From positions 3,720,001 to 3,784,000 of the forward strand of contig OZ252048.1 of assembly GCA_965247915.1 (NCBI GenBank): a stretch of 64,000 nt of DNA, read 5' to 3'. The notes under the pieces are model-generated. The model had not been told where the DNA came from. It did no database searches and saw only the letters and a list, made by a program, of their open reading frames with translations. The first letter of the stretch is position 1. Each line of letters opens with the position of its first letter. Source of the stretch: JAKZRT01 sp965247915 (lineage in GTDB: Bacteria; Pseudomonadota; Alphaproteobacteria; Rhodobacterales; Rhodobacteraceae). Below, piece after piece: positions 44,265 to 52,580 of this stretch. A program made the translations under genes and the position numbers.

Positions 44265-44750
44265 TCAAGCGGCGGCCGCGGCCAGGATCGAGGGAAGATC
44301 AAGCGGAGTTCGGGTCATCGCCGGGTTTCCGTCAGCATCGCGGGGCCAGTCTTCGACCGCGCGATCGCGGTAAATTTCAACTCCGTTGCCATCCGGATCG
44401 TCGAAATAGATCGCTTCGCTGACCCCGTGATCGGACGCGCCGGTCGGTTCGACGCCGGCATCCATCGCGCGGCGCAGGGCGCGGCCCAGGGCGCGGCGGT
44501 CGGGGAACAGAAACGCCGTGTGATAAAGCCCGGTATGGCCTGGCGGCGGCGCGGTGCCGCCGCGGCTTTCCCAGGTGTTCAGGCCCAGATGGTGGTGATA
44601 GCCGCCGGCCGCCAAAAACGCCGCCTGATCGCCGTATTGATGTTGTACCTCTAATCCGATCACATCGCGGTAAAAGGCGACGGCGCGATCCAGATCGGCG
44701 ACCCTCAGGTGGACGTGGCCGATGCGGGTCTCGGGTTCGGCGTGGGACAT
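44265..44750 (-). CDS. VOC-family (glyoxalase/dioxygenase-like) protein
   Basis: Predicted 161-residue metal-binding protein with two VOC modules. The first starts RIGHVHLRVADLDRAVAFYR and the second LYHTAFLFPDRRALGRALRR, with metal ligands His in GHVHLRV, His in LYHTAF and Glu in DGNGVEIYRD. It resembles ring-cleaving dioxygenase-type VOC proteins (YHHHLGLNTW block). The substrate is unknown. It lies upstream of the aminotransferase gene on the same strand. Confidence 0.85.
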   Translation of the reverse strand: MSHAEPETRIGHVHLRVADLDRAVAFYRDVIGLEVQHQYGDQAAFLAAGGYHHHLGLNTWESRGGTAPPPGHTGLYHTAFLFPDRRALGRALRRAMDAGVEPTGASDHGVSEAIYFDDPDGNGVEIYRDRAVEDWPRDADGNPAMTRTPLDLPSILAAAAA

Positions 44751-44983
44751 GGGCGGGCTCCTTTCCTAGTCCATGTATTATCTGAAATCGCCGGCGAAAC
44801 GTCCAGTTCTGCAAAGCCGCCGTGCGCAGCCGATCAGGTTCAATCGTATGGAAACGCCGCTGGGCGGGGCTGTCCGCAGGTTCGACCAGGCAAGGCGGGA
44901 CTTCAGCAGGGCGCGCGGAGAGCGCCGCGACGCTGCGCCGGACCGACCATCCGGCTGACCCCTGACTTTTGCCGCACCAGCGT

Positions 44984-45724
44984 TCAGATGTCGAATATTT
45001 CGCCCAATGTCTTAGCGACTTCGCGCTGCGCGGTTTTCAGCAACGGTGTCCCGTGGGCGCTGAGCAGATGGTTGAACGGCACTGCCATCAGGCGCTGAAA
45101 ATCGGCGGCCTCGGGTTTGGCGGCGTTGCGCCACCCCGGTCCGACGTTGGCGGGTTTCAGAAACCCCGAAGCACCCATGGACTTGGCCGTCGGCGCGTCA
45201 AAATATTCGTCCGCTTCGGCCCAGTTTTGCAAGCTGTCGCAGGTGATCAGAACCCCACCGTGCCGCGCCAGGCGCAGGATCGCCTCGGGACGGTTGGTGG
45301 TTTCAAACAGGAAGACTGTGCTGTCGGCCACCGGTCCGGGCTGATCGGCGGCGAGCGGGTGGTCAGGTTTTTCGCCGCGACCGAATTCGAACCCCTCGGG
45401 TGCCCAGAACCGAGCCGCGTATCGGTCGATGTAAAAGGCGTCGTCGCGGCCGTGGAACCAGCCAAGCCTCGCGATGTTACGCACAAGACCGAGGTCGTCG
45501 AGCTGCCTCAGACCCGCATCATCCAGTCGCAGGCTGTTGACCAAAGTCAAATCGCGCCCATCGCGCACAACGGTCATGTTGCGGCTGAACTGTCGGCGCA
45601 CGTCGTCGAATTCCAGCACCATCTGGCCCATGACGAAAAAGACGTCGGGCAGGACCTCTTGCAGGTCACCATGGGCAAGCCGCGGGGGAACTCTGTCATC
45701 GGCCTGCTTTGGTCGCACCGGCAT
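44984..45724 (-). CDS. Uncharacterised DUF4336/metallo-hydrolase-like protein
   Basis: Predicted 246-residue cytoplasmic protein. It contains FSRNMTVVRDGRDLTLVNSL and GLVRNIARLGWFHGRDDAFY, resembling the strand order of DUF4336-type metallo-beta-lactamase relatives, and ADSTVFLFETTNRPEAILRL. The classic HxHxDH motif is not visible, so catalytic activity is uncertain. The start MPVRPKQADDRVPP was preferred over an upstream ATG because the first 50 residues overlap hairpin sequence. Confidence 0.68.
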   Translation of the reverse strand: MPVRPKQADDRVPPRLAHGDLQEVLPDVFFVMGQMVLEFDDVRRQFSRNMTVVRDGRDLTLVNSLRLDDAGLRQLDDLGLVRNIARLGWFHGRDDAFYIDRYAARFWAPEGFEFGRGEKPDHPLAADQPGPVADSTVFLFETTNRPEAILRLARHGGVLITCDSLQNWAEADEYFDAPTAKSMGASGFLKPANVGPGWRNAAKPEAADFQRLMAVPFNHLLSAHGTPLLKTAQREVAKTLGEIFDI

Positions 45725-45829
45725 CCGTGCCGGAAGTTTGGATGTGAACCCGAATTTGCCGGTCAGGCAAGCGCTGTTGTTCGGATCGCACCTGCCAAAT
45801 GCGCGGGCAACCCGCGATCTGACGACGGT

Positions 45830-45881
45830 GAAAAATCTTTGCGAAGATTTTTCGGGGCGAAGAAAATTCGTCAATTTTCTT
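45830..45881 (-). terminator. Two consecutive AT-rich terminator hairpins beyond the trpS remnant
   Basis: Perfect stems GAAAAATCTT / AAGATTTTTC (45,830-45,853) and AAGAAAATT / AATTTTCTT (45,860-45,881) lie 6 bp beyond the stop of the decayed trpS 3' end, in its reading direction. They look like the terminator pair that once followed trpS. No comparable hairpin follows the intact trpS gene at 46,961. Confidence 0.65.
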
Positions 45882-45886
45882 GCGGC

Positions 45887-45985
45887 TCACCCGCCGTCCA
45901 TGCCCAAAATCTCATAGGTTCGCGCCAGGATCGGGGCGGCGGAATCGCGGCGACCTCTCGTCAGCTCATCCGCTGCCAACCGCAG
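45887..45985 (-). pseudogene. Decayed duplicate of the trpS 3' end
   Basis: Encodes DSAAPILARTYEILGMDGG and a stop, matching DIAAPILARTYEIVGMVGA at the end of trpS (46,961 onward). The first 64 bases of the two match at roughly 84% by eye; similarity fades upstream. It has the same orientation as trpS, and the Tat-exported cyclase gene lies between the copies. The rest of trpS is absent here. Confidence 0.75.
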
Positions 45986-46106
45986 GGTTTCTCCGAAATA
46001 TTCGGCGAAAATCGCTAGGTGAAATTGCTTCGGCGGCAGTAACCTGACAATTGCGGGCCGCGCCGACTGCGGTAGACGCGAGGCGAAAACCTTGGGAGGG
46101 AAACAA

Positions 46107-46928
46107 ATGTGCAATATTTGTGTGATGAATTCGGTGAAGGAACGGATGCTGTCGCGCCGGGATTTTTTCCGCGCCAGCGCGGTCACTGCGGCGGCAGCAA
46201 CAGTTGGTGGCGTGATTTCGGCCCCGTCGGCGCTGGCGGGATCGCACGGCGGGGTTGTGGACATGACCCATACTTATGACGAGTCGTTTCCCACCTATTT
46301 CGGCGCGCCGGGCTTCGAACGAAAGCAAGGGTTCAATTTTGCCGAACATGGCTTCAACCTCTTGAATCTGACGATCAACGAACACACCGGAACGCACATC
46401 GATGCGCCTTTGCACTTTTCCGAGGACGGGGCCTCGGTCGATGAAATTCCGGTCAGCGATCTGGTGATCCCGCTCTGCGTCGTGCACATTCGCGAACGCG
46501 CGGCCAGCGACCCGGATACTCGGGTAACACCGGACGACTTGAAGGCCTGGATTTCGGCCAATGGCCCGATCCCGGACAAGGCCTGCGTTGCGATGAATTC
46601 GGGCTGGGATGCCAAGACCGGCGGCGATGGCTTTCGCAACGCCGATGACACCGGGGTGATGCATTTCCCGGGCTTCCATATCGAGGCGACGCTGATGCTG
46701 CTGGAGGAAACCACCTCGGCCGCGCTTGCGGTTGACAGCCTGTCGCTGGACCACGGCCCCAGCGCCGATTTCGTATCGCATTATGCCTGGCTGCCGTCGG
46801 GGCGCTACGGCATCGAATGTCTGGCCGGTCTGAACAACGTGCCCGCTGCGGGGGCCACGCTGATTGTCGGCGCGCCAAAGCACAAAGGCGGCACCGGCGG
46901 ACCGAGCCGCATATTTGCGATGCTCTGA
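46107..46928 (+). CDS. Tat-exported cyclase-family protein (kynurenine formamidase-like)
   Basis: Predicted 273-residue metal hydrolase. The N-terminus has the twin-arginine motif SRRDFF at 16-21 and a hydrophobic stretch ending SAPSALA, so it is probably folded and exported to the periplasm. The cyclase metal motif HTGTHIDAPLHF is at 93-104. PGFHIEATLMLLEE and GIECLAGLNNVP are later family blocks. GGGAGGG precedes the ATG. It sits alone between the intact and the decayed trpS 3' ends. The substrate is unknown. Confidence 0.85.
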   Translation: MCNICVMNSVKERMLSRRDFFRASAVTAAAATVGGVISAPSALAGSHGGVVDMTHTYDESFPTYFGAPGFERKQGFNFAEHGFNLLNLTINEHTGTHIDAPLHFSEDGASVDEIPVSDLVIPLCVVHIRERAASDPDTRVTPDDLKAWISANGPIPDKACVAMNSGWDAKTGGDGFRNADDTGVMHFPGFHIEATLMLLEETTSAALAVDSLSLDHGPSADFVSHYAWLPSGRYGIECLAGLNNVPAAGATLIVGAPKHKGGTGGPSRIFAML

Positions 46929-46960
46929 GGCGACCAGTCTTGCCACCGTCGGTCGGGGTG

Positions 46961-48001
46961 TCACGCCCCGACCATGCCGACAATCTCGTAGGTTCGTGCC
47001 AGGATCGGGGCGGCGATGTCGCGGGCGCGGGCGGCGCCTTCGGCGAGAACTTGGTCGATCTGGGCCGGGTCGCGCATCAGGCGGGTCATTTCGGTCGATA
47101 TCGGTCCCAGTTTTGCCACGGCCAGGTCAGCGAGCAGCGGCTTGAACTCGGAAAATGCCTTGCCGCCCACCTGGGCCAGCACCGCGTCGACGCTCTGGTC
47201 GCTGAGGGCCGCGTAGATGTCAATGAGATTGGCCGCTTCGGTGCGGCCTTCCAGACCCTTGGCCTCGGACGGCAGAGCGTCCGGGTCGGTGCGGGCCTTG
47301 CGGAATTTTCGCGCGATGGTGTCGGCGTCATCGTCCATGTTGATGCGGGACATGTCCGAGGGGTCGGATTTCGACATCTTCTTGGTGCCGTCGCGCAGGC
47401 TCATCACCTTGGTGGCCACGCCTTCGATCACCGGTTCGGTGATCGGGAAGAACGCGGTTCCGAAGTCGTTGTTGAATTTGGCAGCGATGTCGCGGGTCAG
47501 TTCCAGGTGCTGTTTCTGGTCATCACCGACCGGCACATGGGTGGCGTGATACAAGAGAATGTCAGCCGCCATCAGCGCCGGATAGGCAAAAAGCCCGAGC
47601 GAAACGTTTTCCGAGTTCTTGCCGGCCTTATCCTTGAACTGGGTCATCCGGCCCATCCAGCCCAGGCGCGCCACACAGTTGAAGACCCAACCCAGTTGCG
47701 CGTGTTCGGCCACTTGGCTTTGGTTGAACAGGATTGATTTTTGCGAGTCGAGGCCGGCGGCGATGAAAAACGCGGCGAGTTCGCGGGTATTCTGGCGCAG
47801 CGCGGCCGGGTCCTGCCAGACGCTGATCGCGTGCAGATCGACCATGCAATAGATGGTCTCGAACCCATCCGCCTGCATTTCGACAAAGCGTTTGACCGCG
47901 CCCAGGTAATTGCCCAGCGTCAGGCCGCCCGACGGCTGGATGCCGGAGAATACGCGCGGGGTGAACCCGGCGATGCCCTGGGGCACTTGCGTTGTGGCCA
48001 T
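46961..48001 (-). CDS. trpS: Tryptophanyl-tRNA synthetase
   Basis: Predicted 346-residue class I enzyme charging tRNA-Trp. The HIGH-like region is SGIQPSGGLTLGNYLGAVKR, and the KMSKS loop is TKKMSKSDPSDMSR. VPVGDDQKQHLELTRDIA is also typical. Full length. Its last 33 residues have a decayed copy about 1 kb downstream, with a cyclase gene between them. Confidence 0.96.
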   Translation of the reverse strand: MATTQVPQGIAGFTPRVFSGIQPSGGLTLGNYLGAVKRFVEMQADGFETIYCMVDLHAISVWQDPAALRQNTRELAAFFIAAGLDSQKSILFNQSQVAEHAQLGWVFNCVARLGWMGRMTQFKDKAGKNSENVSLGLFAYPALMAADILLYHATHVPVGDDQKQHLELTRDIAAKFNNDFGTAFFPITEPVIEGVATKVMSLRDGTKKMSKSDPSDMSRINMDDDADTIARKFRKARTDPDALPSEAKGLEGRTEAANLIDIYAALSDQSVDAVLAQVGGKAFSEFKPLLADLAVAKLGPISTEMTRLMRDPAQIDQVLAEGAARARDIAAPILARTYEIVGMVGA

Positions 48002-48083
48002 GGACAGGCTCCGTCTGGCAATTAGATCGCTCGTCGCTTATCGCTGGCGCAATCGCCCGTCAACCTGGGCCGGAAGGAACGCC

Positions 48084-48770
48084 TTGTCAGACACCCGTGA
48101 ACCTTCGCCGGTCAATCCGCTGCCGCCAGTGGTGGTGGCGTTGGCATTGGTGGTCTTTGGCGCCGAATTTGCCCTGTGGGGTGCCGAAAGCGCCTATTGG
48201 GGCGGGCCGGCCGGTATCGGCTGGCGTGCGACTGCGATAATGGACTACGGATATTTCGCCGAGGCCCTGGACTGGATGGTCGCCAACGGCCGCTATCCAG
48301 CCGAGTTGACGCGCCGTTTCGTCACCTATCCGTTTGTGCACCTGGGCTTTGGCCATGCGATCTTCGCGCTGGTCCTCTTGCTGGCCCTGGGCAAGATGGT
48401 GGGCGAGGTGTTCCGGGGCTGGGCGGTGGCGGTGGTGTTTTTCGGGTCCGCCATCGGCGGGGCGCTGGCCTATTCGCTGGTTCTCGACGATCCGGTACCG
48501 CTGATCGGCGGTTATCCGGCGGTTTACGGGCTGATCGGGGCTTACAGTTATATTCTGTGGCTGGTCGCCGGGGCCACGGGGCAGCAGCGGCTGGGGGCCT
48601 TCCGCCTGATCGCTGTGTTGATGGGCATTCAGCTGCTGTTCACCGCGCTTTTTGACGGGCGCAACGACTGGGTGGCTGATCTGGGCGGTTTTGCCACCGG
48701 CTTCGCGTTGTCGTTTCTGGTCAGCCCCGGCGGCTGGGCACGCCTGAAAGCGGTGTTACGCCGCGGGTAA
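48084..48770 (+). CDS. Rhomboid-like membrane protein lacking catalytic Ser and His
   Basis: Predicted 228-residue protein with about six hydrophobic spans and the rhomboid layout: FVTYPFVHLGFGHAIFALVL matches the conserved region before the active-site helix. Active rhomboids have GxSG followed by a small-residue helix; here the segment is GGYPAVYGLIGAY, with Tyr where Ser is expected. The final helix has ADLGGFATG where HxGG is expected. Both catalytic residues thus appear lost. It starts with TTG, supported by AAGGAA five bases upstream. Confidence 0.78.
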   Translation: MSDTREPSPVNPLPPVVVALALVVFGAEFALWGAESAYWGGPAGIGWRATAIMDYGYFAEALDWMVANGRYPAELTRRFVTYPFVHLGFGHAIFALVLLLALGKMVGEVFRGWAVAVVFFGSAIGGALAYSLVLDDPVPLIGGYPAVYGLIGAYSYILWLVAGATGQQRLGAFRLIAVLMGIQLLFTALFDGRNDWVADLGGFATGFALSFLVSPGGWARLKAVLRRG

Positions 48771-48848
48771 AGCCGCGTCGCACCACCCCGTGTCGAGGCG
48801 TGGTGATGGGTTTGGTGATCGCGGCCCCGGCCAGGCGGGCGCGCAATA

Positions 48849-50015
48849 TCAATCCGGACCGCCGGCAAGCTGGTGCTCGACCAGCGCCACCCAAAACGAC
48901 GAGCCAGGCACCAGTGCCGCATCGCTAAAGTCGTAACCGGCCGCATGCAGGGGGCGGGCGCTGGCCCCCTCGGTGCCATTGCCTAAGAGCAGCAAGGCCC
49001 CCGGCACGGCTGCCGCCATATGGGCGAAATCTTCGGAGAATAGCATCGGCGCGCAGGCGGCGTTGACGGCGTCTTCGCCCAACAGCGCGCGCCCGGCCCC
49101 GGCGACAGCGCTGACCGCATCGCCGTCGTTGATGGTGGGCGGGAAAATCGTGTCATACTTCACAGTTGCTTCGGCCCCATGGGCCGCGCAAATACCCCCG
49201 ACGATCTGGCGCATATGCGCTTCGATGGTGGCGTTGGCCGCGGGCGTCAAAGCCCGCGCGTCGCCGGAAAGCACCGCCCGGCCCGGCAGCACATTGCGCC
49301 GCCCGTCGGTGGTGAACCCGGTTACCGACACGACGCCGTTCTGACCGGGATCGAGCTTGCGCGACACGATGGTCTGCAACGCGCCGACGATCTCGGCCCC
49401 GACCGTAATCGCATCGACCCCCATATGCGGCAGGGCCGCGTGACCGCCGCGCGTGGCAATCTCGATCTCAAACAGGCTTTCGGAGGCGGTCATCGGCCCG
49501 GCGCGGGTGGCGACGGTGCCCAGCGGCTGGCCCGGCATGTTGTGGATGGCGAAGACCTGATCGACCGGAAAGCGGGCAAAAAGCCCGTCGCCGATCATCG
49601 CTTTGGCCCCCAGCCCATGCTCTTCGTTCGGCTGAAAGATGAACACCACACAGCCGTTGAATGCGCCCTCACGGGCCAGATATTTCGCCGCCCCCAGCAG
49701 CATGCTCATATGCCCGTCGTGCCCGCAGGCGTGCATAACGCCGGGGGTTTCCGAGCCATAGGCGTGGTCCGGCCGCTCGCCGATCGGCAGCGCGTCCATA
49801 TCAGCCCTCAGCCCGATGGCGCGGGCGCCGTTGCCCCGCTGCAGCACCCCAACAACGCCGGTGCCGCCCAGGCCGGTGTGGACCTCGACCCCAAAGCTTT
49901 CCAAAAGTCCGGCCACGCGCGCCGCGGTCCGCGCCTCGTAAAACCCAAGCTCGGGGTGGCGGTGAAAGTCTTGCCGCCAGGCGGTCATTTCTTCAAGTAA
50001 ATCAATCGCCTTCAT
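48849..50015 (-). CDS. M20-family amidohydrolase (HipO/IAL-like)
   Basis: Predicted 388-residue dinuclear zinc hydrolase that cleaves N-acyl amino acids or related amides. Metal motif HACGHDGH is at 95-102, the catalytic pair E131-E132 follows in FQPNEEHGLGAKAM, and RGGHAALPHMGVDAI is the dimerisation-domain signature. MLFSEDFAHMAAAVPGALLL is the C-terminal block. The start with GGAG eight bases upstream was chosen. Specificity cannot be told from sequence. Confidence 0.9.
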   Translation of the reverse strand: MKAIDLLEEMTAWRQDFHRHPELGFYEARTAARVAGLLESFGVEVHTGLGGTGVVGVLQRGNGARAIGLRADMDALPIGERPDHAYGSETPGVMHACGHDGHMSMLLGAAKYLAREGAFNGCVVFIFQPNEEHGLGAKAMIGDGLFARFPVDQVFAIHNMPGQPLGTVATRAGPMTASESLFEIEIATRGGHAALPHMGVDAITVGAEIVGALQTIVSRKLDPGQNGVVSVTGFTTDGRRNVLPGRAVLSGDARALTPAANATIEAHMRQIVGGICAAHGAEATVKYDTIFPPTINDGDAVSAVAGAGRALLGEDAVNAACAPMLFSEDFAHMAAAVPGALLLLGNGTEGASARPLHAAGYDFSDAALVPGSSFWVALVEHQLAGGPD

Positions 50016-50184
50016 GGCCATTACTCCGTCGCGCGCATCTGAAACCATGTATGGGCGCGGTACAAGACAAATAACTCGCGCGGCACCCACCGAAACCGCA
50101 ACTCAGGCCCGGCAGTAAGCGGCCAGTGGAAATGTGTTAAGATACCGATAGTTAATTGATTCGACATGCGAAATATGCGGCCAA

Positions 50185-50619
50185 ATGGGAATTCTGCGGC
50201 GAATATTCATAGCGTTTTTCTATCAGAGTCCCGGACAGGACCTGAGACGGGCGACTTTGCGAGGAAGGTGCTATGCCATTGACGGCGATACAATCGTCAT
50301 TGCCCGGACAAAAATTCGACTGGCGGGAATAGATGCGCCGGAGTTGGATCACCCCTGGGGGCAAAAGTCGAAATGGGCGCTTGTCAGACTTTGCAAAGGC
50401 AGAGAGGTCACGGCTCAGCTTAGCCAGGAATTCTCGTACGACCGAAAGGTCGCGACCTGTTACTTGTCCGATGGCCGCGATCTGGGGGCCGAATTGGTGA
50501 AGATGGGCCTTGCCCTTGACTGGCCCAAGTACTCGGGCGGACGATACAAACGGATGGAGCCTTATGGTATTCGCAACAAACTTTGGATAACGGCGCGCCG
50601 CCAGGACGGGTTGCACTAG
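50185..50619 (+). CDS. Thermonuclease (SNase-like) family protein
   Basis: Predicted 144-residue small nuclease-fold protein. CYAIDGDTIVIARTKIRLAG then IDAPELDHPWG is the SNase signature with the catalytic Asp and Arg, and the later YDRKVATCYLSDGRDLGAEL carries the second Arg region. The N-terminus (MGILRRIFIAFFYQ) is short and hydrophobic but not a clear cleavable signal. The family-1 repeat follows its stop. Confidence 0.82.
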   Translation: MGILRRIFIAFFYQSPGQDLRRATLRGRCYAIDGDTIVIARTKIRLAGIDAPELDHPWGQKSKWALVRLCKGREVTAQLSQEFSYDRKVATCYLSDGRDLGAELVKMGLALDWPKYSGGRYKRMEPYGIRNKLWITARRQDGLH

Positions 50620-50639
50620 CGCCTGATGACTTTGGACAG

Positions 50640-50774
50640 AAACGCCGCCGCAACGCACCGAGGATTGCGCCTGACCGGGCGGGAGCGAGAATCGCGCCCG
50701 GCGTCGTGCTGCAAGCACGCCCATGGCGTGACGGGCGGACAGGCGCGATCCGGGGCTGAAGCCCCGGGAAAGGG
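50640..50774 (+). repeat. Dispersed repeat, family 1 (copy C)
   Basis: Near-identical, inverted relative to the window, to the sequence at 9,093-9,232. Core hairpin CCGGGGCTGAAGCCCCGG; flanking GAGGATTGCGCC and GAGAATCGCGCC blocks are shared. It begins about 20 bp after the SNase stop, in the same gene-relative orientation as copy A, and abuts the IS630 left end. Confidence 0.75.
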
Positions 50775-50795
50775 AATATCTAAAGCATATTGCAT

Positions 50796-51326
50796 TTAAT
50801 CTGAGGCATATCCCGCGGCCTTGAGGAAGTTCCAGCATTGGTCTGGGTCGAAGAGATCACAAATGTCGCTGAGGGCGTCAAAGAGGGCATCGAAGGTTCT
50901 TGCTCCAACCCTTCGCAGGTGAGCTTTCAACTTTGAGAACGCCATTTCGATCGGGTTTAGATCCGGGGAGTAGGGTGGCAGGAACAAGAACCAGCATCCG
51001 CGCGCCCTCAACGCCTGTGCCGCGCGGTGGCTTTTGTGGGTGGAAAGATTGTCGGGAATGACCACAGTTCCAGGGTCCAGCGCAGGCGCAAGCTGGGTCT
51101 CGATATAAGTCTCGAACGCCGATCCATCCATTGCGCCGCTGATCACCCAGGGTGCAATCAGCGCGTTATGGGTCAGCCCGGCGATGAAGGTCTGCGTGCC
51201 CCATTTTCCAAAGGGTGCGGTGCCATAAAGCCGCTCACCCCTGAAGCTGCGCCCGCGCAACCGGGTGAGGTTGGTTTTGACGGCGGTTTCATCGATGAAT
51301 ACCAGCCTGTGCGGTTCGGCGCGCAT
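50796..51326 (-). CDS. IS630 transposase, OrfB part (DDE domain)
   Basis: Carries the catalytic DDE domain: RLVFIDETAVKTNLTRLRGR with the first Asp, VVIPDNLSTHKSHRAAQALR with the second, and PPYSPDLNPIEMAFSKLKAH with the Glu. Its reading frame continues upstream of the annotated ATG as GLVAQERDRPALHKARREWI to an A7 tract (plus-strand T7 at 51,405-51,411), where OrfA must shift frame to join it. The real product is therefore probably an OrfA-OrfB fusion. Confidence 0.85.
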   Translation of the reverse strand: MRAEPHRLVFIDETAVKTNLTRLRGRSFRGERLYGTAPFGKWGTQTFIAGLTHNALIAPWVISGAMDGSAFETYIETQLAPALDPGTVVIPDNLSTHKSHRAAQALRARGCWFLFLPPYSPDLNPIEMAFSKLKAHLRRVGARTFDALFDALSDICDLFDPDQCWNFLKAAGYASD

Positions 51327-51381
51327 GCGCGGCTGGCGGCGGCTGATCCATTCCCTTCGCGCCTTATGCAGGGCGGGCCGG

Positions 51382-51756
51382 TCACGTTCCTGCGCGACAA
51401 GTCCTTTTTTTATATGAAAACCCTGCGCGTTCCAGAGCCCGGTGGATTGAGGAGAGCTGAACGCTCACGCCGTGCGTCTCCGCAAGCGCACCCGCAAGTT
51501 CCTGCAATGTTATGTCCGGTTCAGCCCGGACAATCTCGATCAGGAAACCCGCATGCGGTGCCAGCTTGCCAAACCGGCCCGCTGGCCTGCCCTGTGGCTT
51601 GGGTGTGACCTCGCCCCGCTCACGTTGATCCGCCGCATAACGCACCGCCGTCGCTGCACTGACGCCATAAACCCGCCCCGCAGCGCGACAAGAGTTTCCG
51701 GCCGCAATATACCCGCATATCCGCTGCCGAAGATCCAAAGAATACGGTTTGCCCAT
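51382..51756 (-). CDS. IS630 transposase, OrfA part (helix-turn-helix)
   Basis: Predicted 124-residue N-terminal part. MGKPYSLDLRQRICGYIAAG and GNSCRAAGRVYGVSAATAVR form the DNA-binding helix-turn-helix, and QLSSIHRALERAGFSYKK ends the homologous region. At the following A7 run a +1 (or -2) shift would read on into the catalytic domain. GGAGG upstream of the ATG is strong. Confidence 0.85.
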   Translation of the reverse strand: MGKPYSLDLRQRICGYIAAGNSCRAAGRVYGVSAATAVRYAADQRERGEVTPKPQGRPAGRFGKLAPHAGFLIEIVRAEPDITLQELAGALAETHGVSVQLSSIHRALERAGFSYKKRTCRAGT

Positions 51757-51896
51757 GCTCCACCTCCTCACGGGAAATGAATCAGACAAACAACACTTTG
51801 GGAATCCCCTTTCGATTCACATCAAACGCAAACCGCTTTAGGCGATTCAAAGCAATCTCATCTTGCGCCAGGCGTTGAAATTTAGAAACACCGCGC

Positions 51897-52580
51897 TCAT
51901 CTATCGCCCACACGCGCCAGCAACGCCTGTGCCGCCGCCTGTTCGGCCTGTCGCTTGGACCCGGCGCGGGCGCGCGTTTTGGTGCCGTCGGCGAGGCGCG
52001 CTTCGATGGTGAAAACCAGCGCGTGATCGGGGCCCTCGCGGGCAAGTTCGGTATAGGCGGGCGGGCCTTCGCCGCGCGCCTGGGCCCATTCCTGCAGGCT
52101 TGTTTTGGGGTCGCGGGCGTCGGCCTTGACCGACCCGACCCGGTCGCCCCAGAGCCGCAGCACAAAGTCCTGCGCCGCAGAAAACCCGCCGTCAAGATAG
52201 ACCGCCGCGATCACCGCCTCCATCGCGTTGCCCAGCAGCGCTTGCTTGCGCCGACCGCCCGACAGCATCTCGGACCGGCCCAGTTTCAGCGCCGCGCCCA
52301 GGTCGACCGCGCGCGCCACCTCGGCGCACATTTCGCGCCGCACCAGCGCGTTGAACCGGGGCGCCAGCACGCCCTCGGCGGCCGCATCATCGGCATCGAG
52401 CACCGCTTCGGCGATCACCAGACCCAGAACCCGGTCGCCCAGAAACTCCAGCCGTTCGTTGTCAGGCCGCGTGGGCGCGCCGACCGAGGCATGGGTCATG
52501 GCGCGGCGCAGGAGCGAGGGATCACCGAACCGGTATCCGATCCGGTCGCAAAGTGCCGTAAGCTCGGACGACAGCCTCAC
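51897..52580 (-). CDS. rnc: Ribonuclease III
   Basis: Predicted 227-residue double-strand-specific endoribonuclease for rRNA and mRNA processing. The signature NERLEFLGDRVLGLVIAEAV is near residue 41, catalytic acidic residues also in GNAMEAVIAAVYLDGG, and the C-terminal dsRNA-binding domain is about 155-225 (TSLQEWAQARGEGPPAYTEL). The start is GTG, overlapping the lepB stop by four bases (GTGA). The IS630 element follows 56 bp downstream. Confidence 0.96.
   Translation of the reverse strand: MRLSSELTALCDRIGYRFGDPSLLRRAMTHASVGAPTRPDNERLEFLGDRVLGLVIAEAVLDADDAAAEGVLAPRFNALVRREMCAEVARAVDLGAALKLGRSEMLSGGRRKQALLGNAMEAVIAAVYLDGGFSAAQDFVLRLWGDRVGSVKADARDPKTSLQEWAQARGEGPPAYTELAREGPDHALVFTIEARLADGTKTRARAGSKRQAEQAAAQALLARVGDR

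Larger units (their letters stand above)
50781..51840 (-). mobile_element. IS630-family element
   Basis: About 1.06 kb with two overlapping-function transposase frames on the minus strand. Imperfect 21-base terminal inverted repeats: the left end begins TAAAGCATATTGCATTTAAT and the right end, on the opposite strand, TAAAGCGGTTTGCGTTTGAT. Both ends sit at TA, in line with the TA target duplication of the family. It lies between the SNase gene and rnc, where era is often found in related genomes. Confidence 0.8.

Noticed and set aside
44773..44958. 61-codon plus-strand frame between the VOC and DUF4336-like genes
   Set aside because: Arg-rich low-information sequence with no ribosome binding site; likely spurious.
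45986..46264. Minus-strand open frame continuing upstream of the trpS remnant
   Set aside because: It overlaps the start of the cyclase gene and is mostly its antisense shadow; only the last 33 codons resemble trpS.
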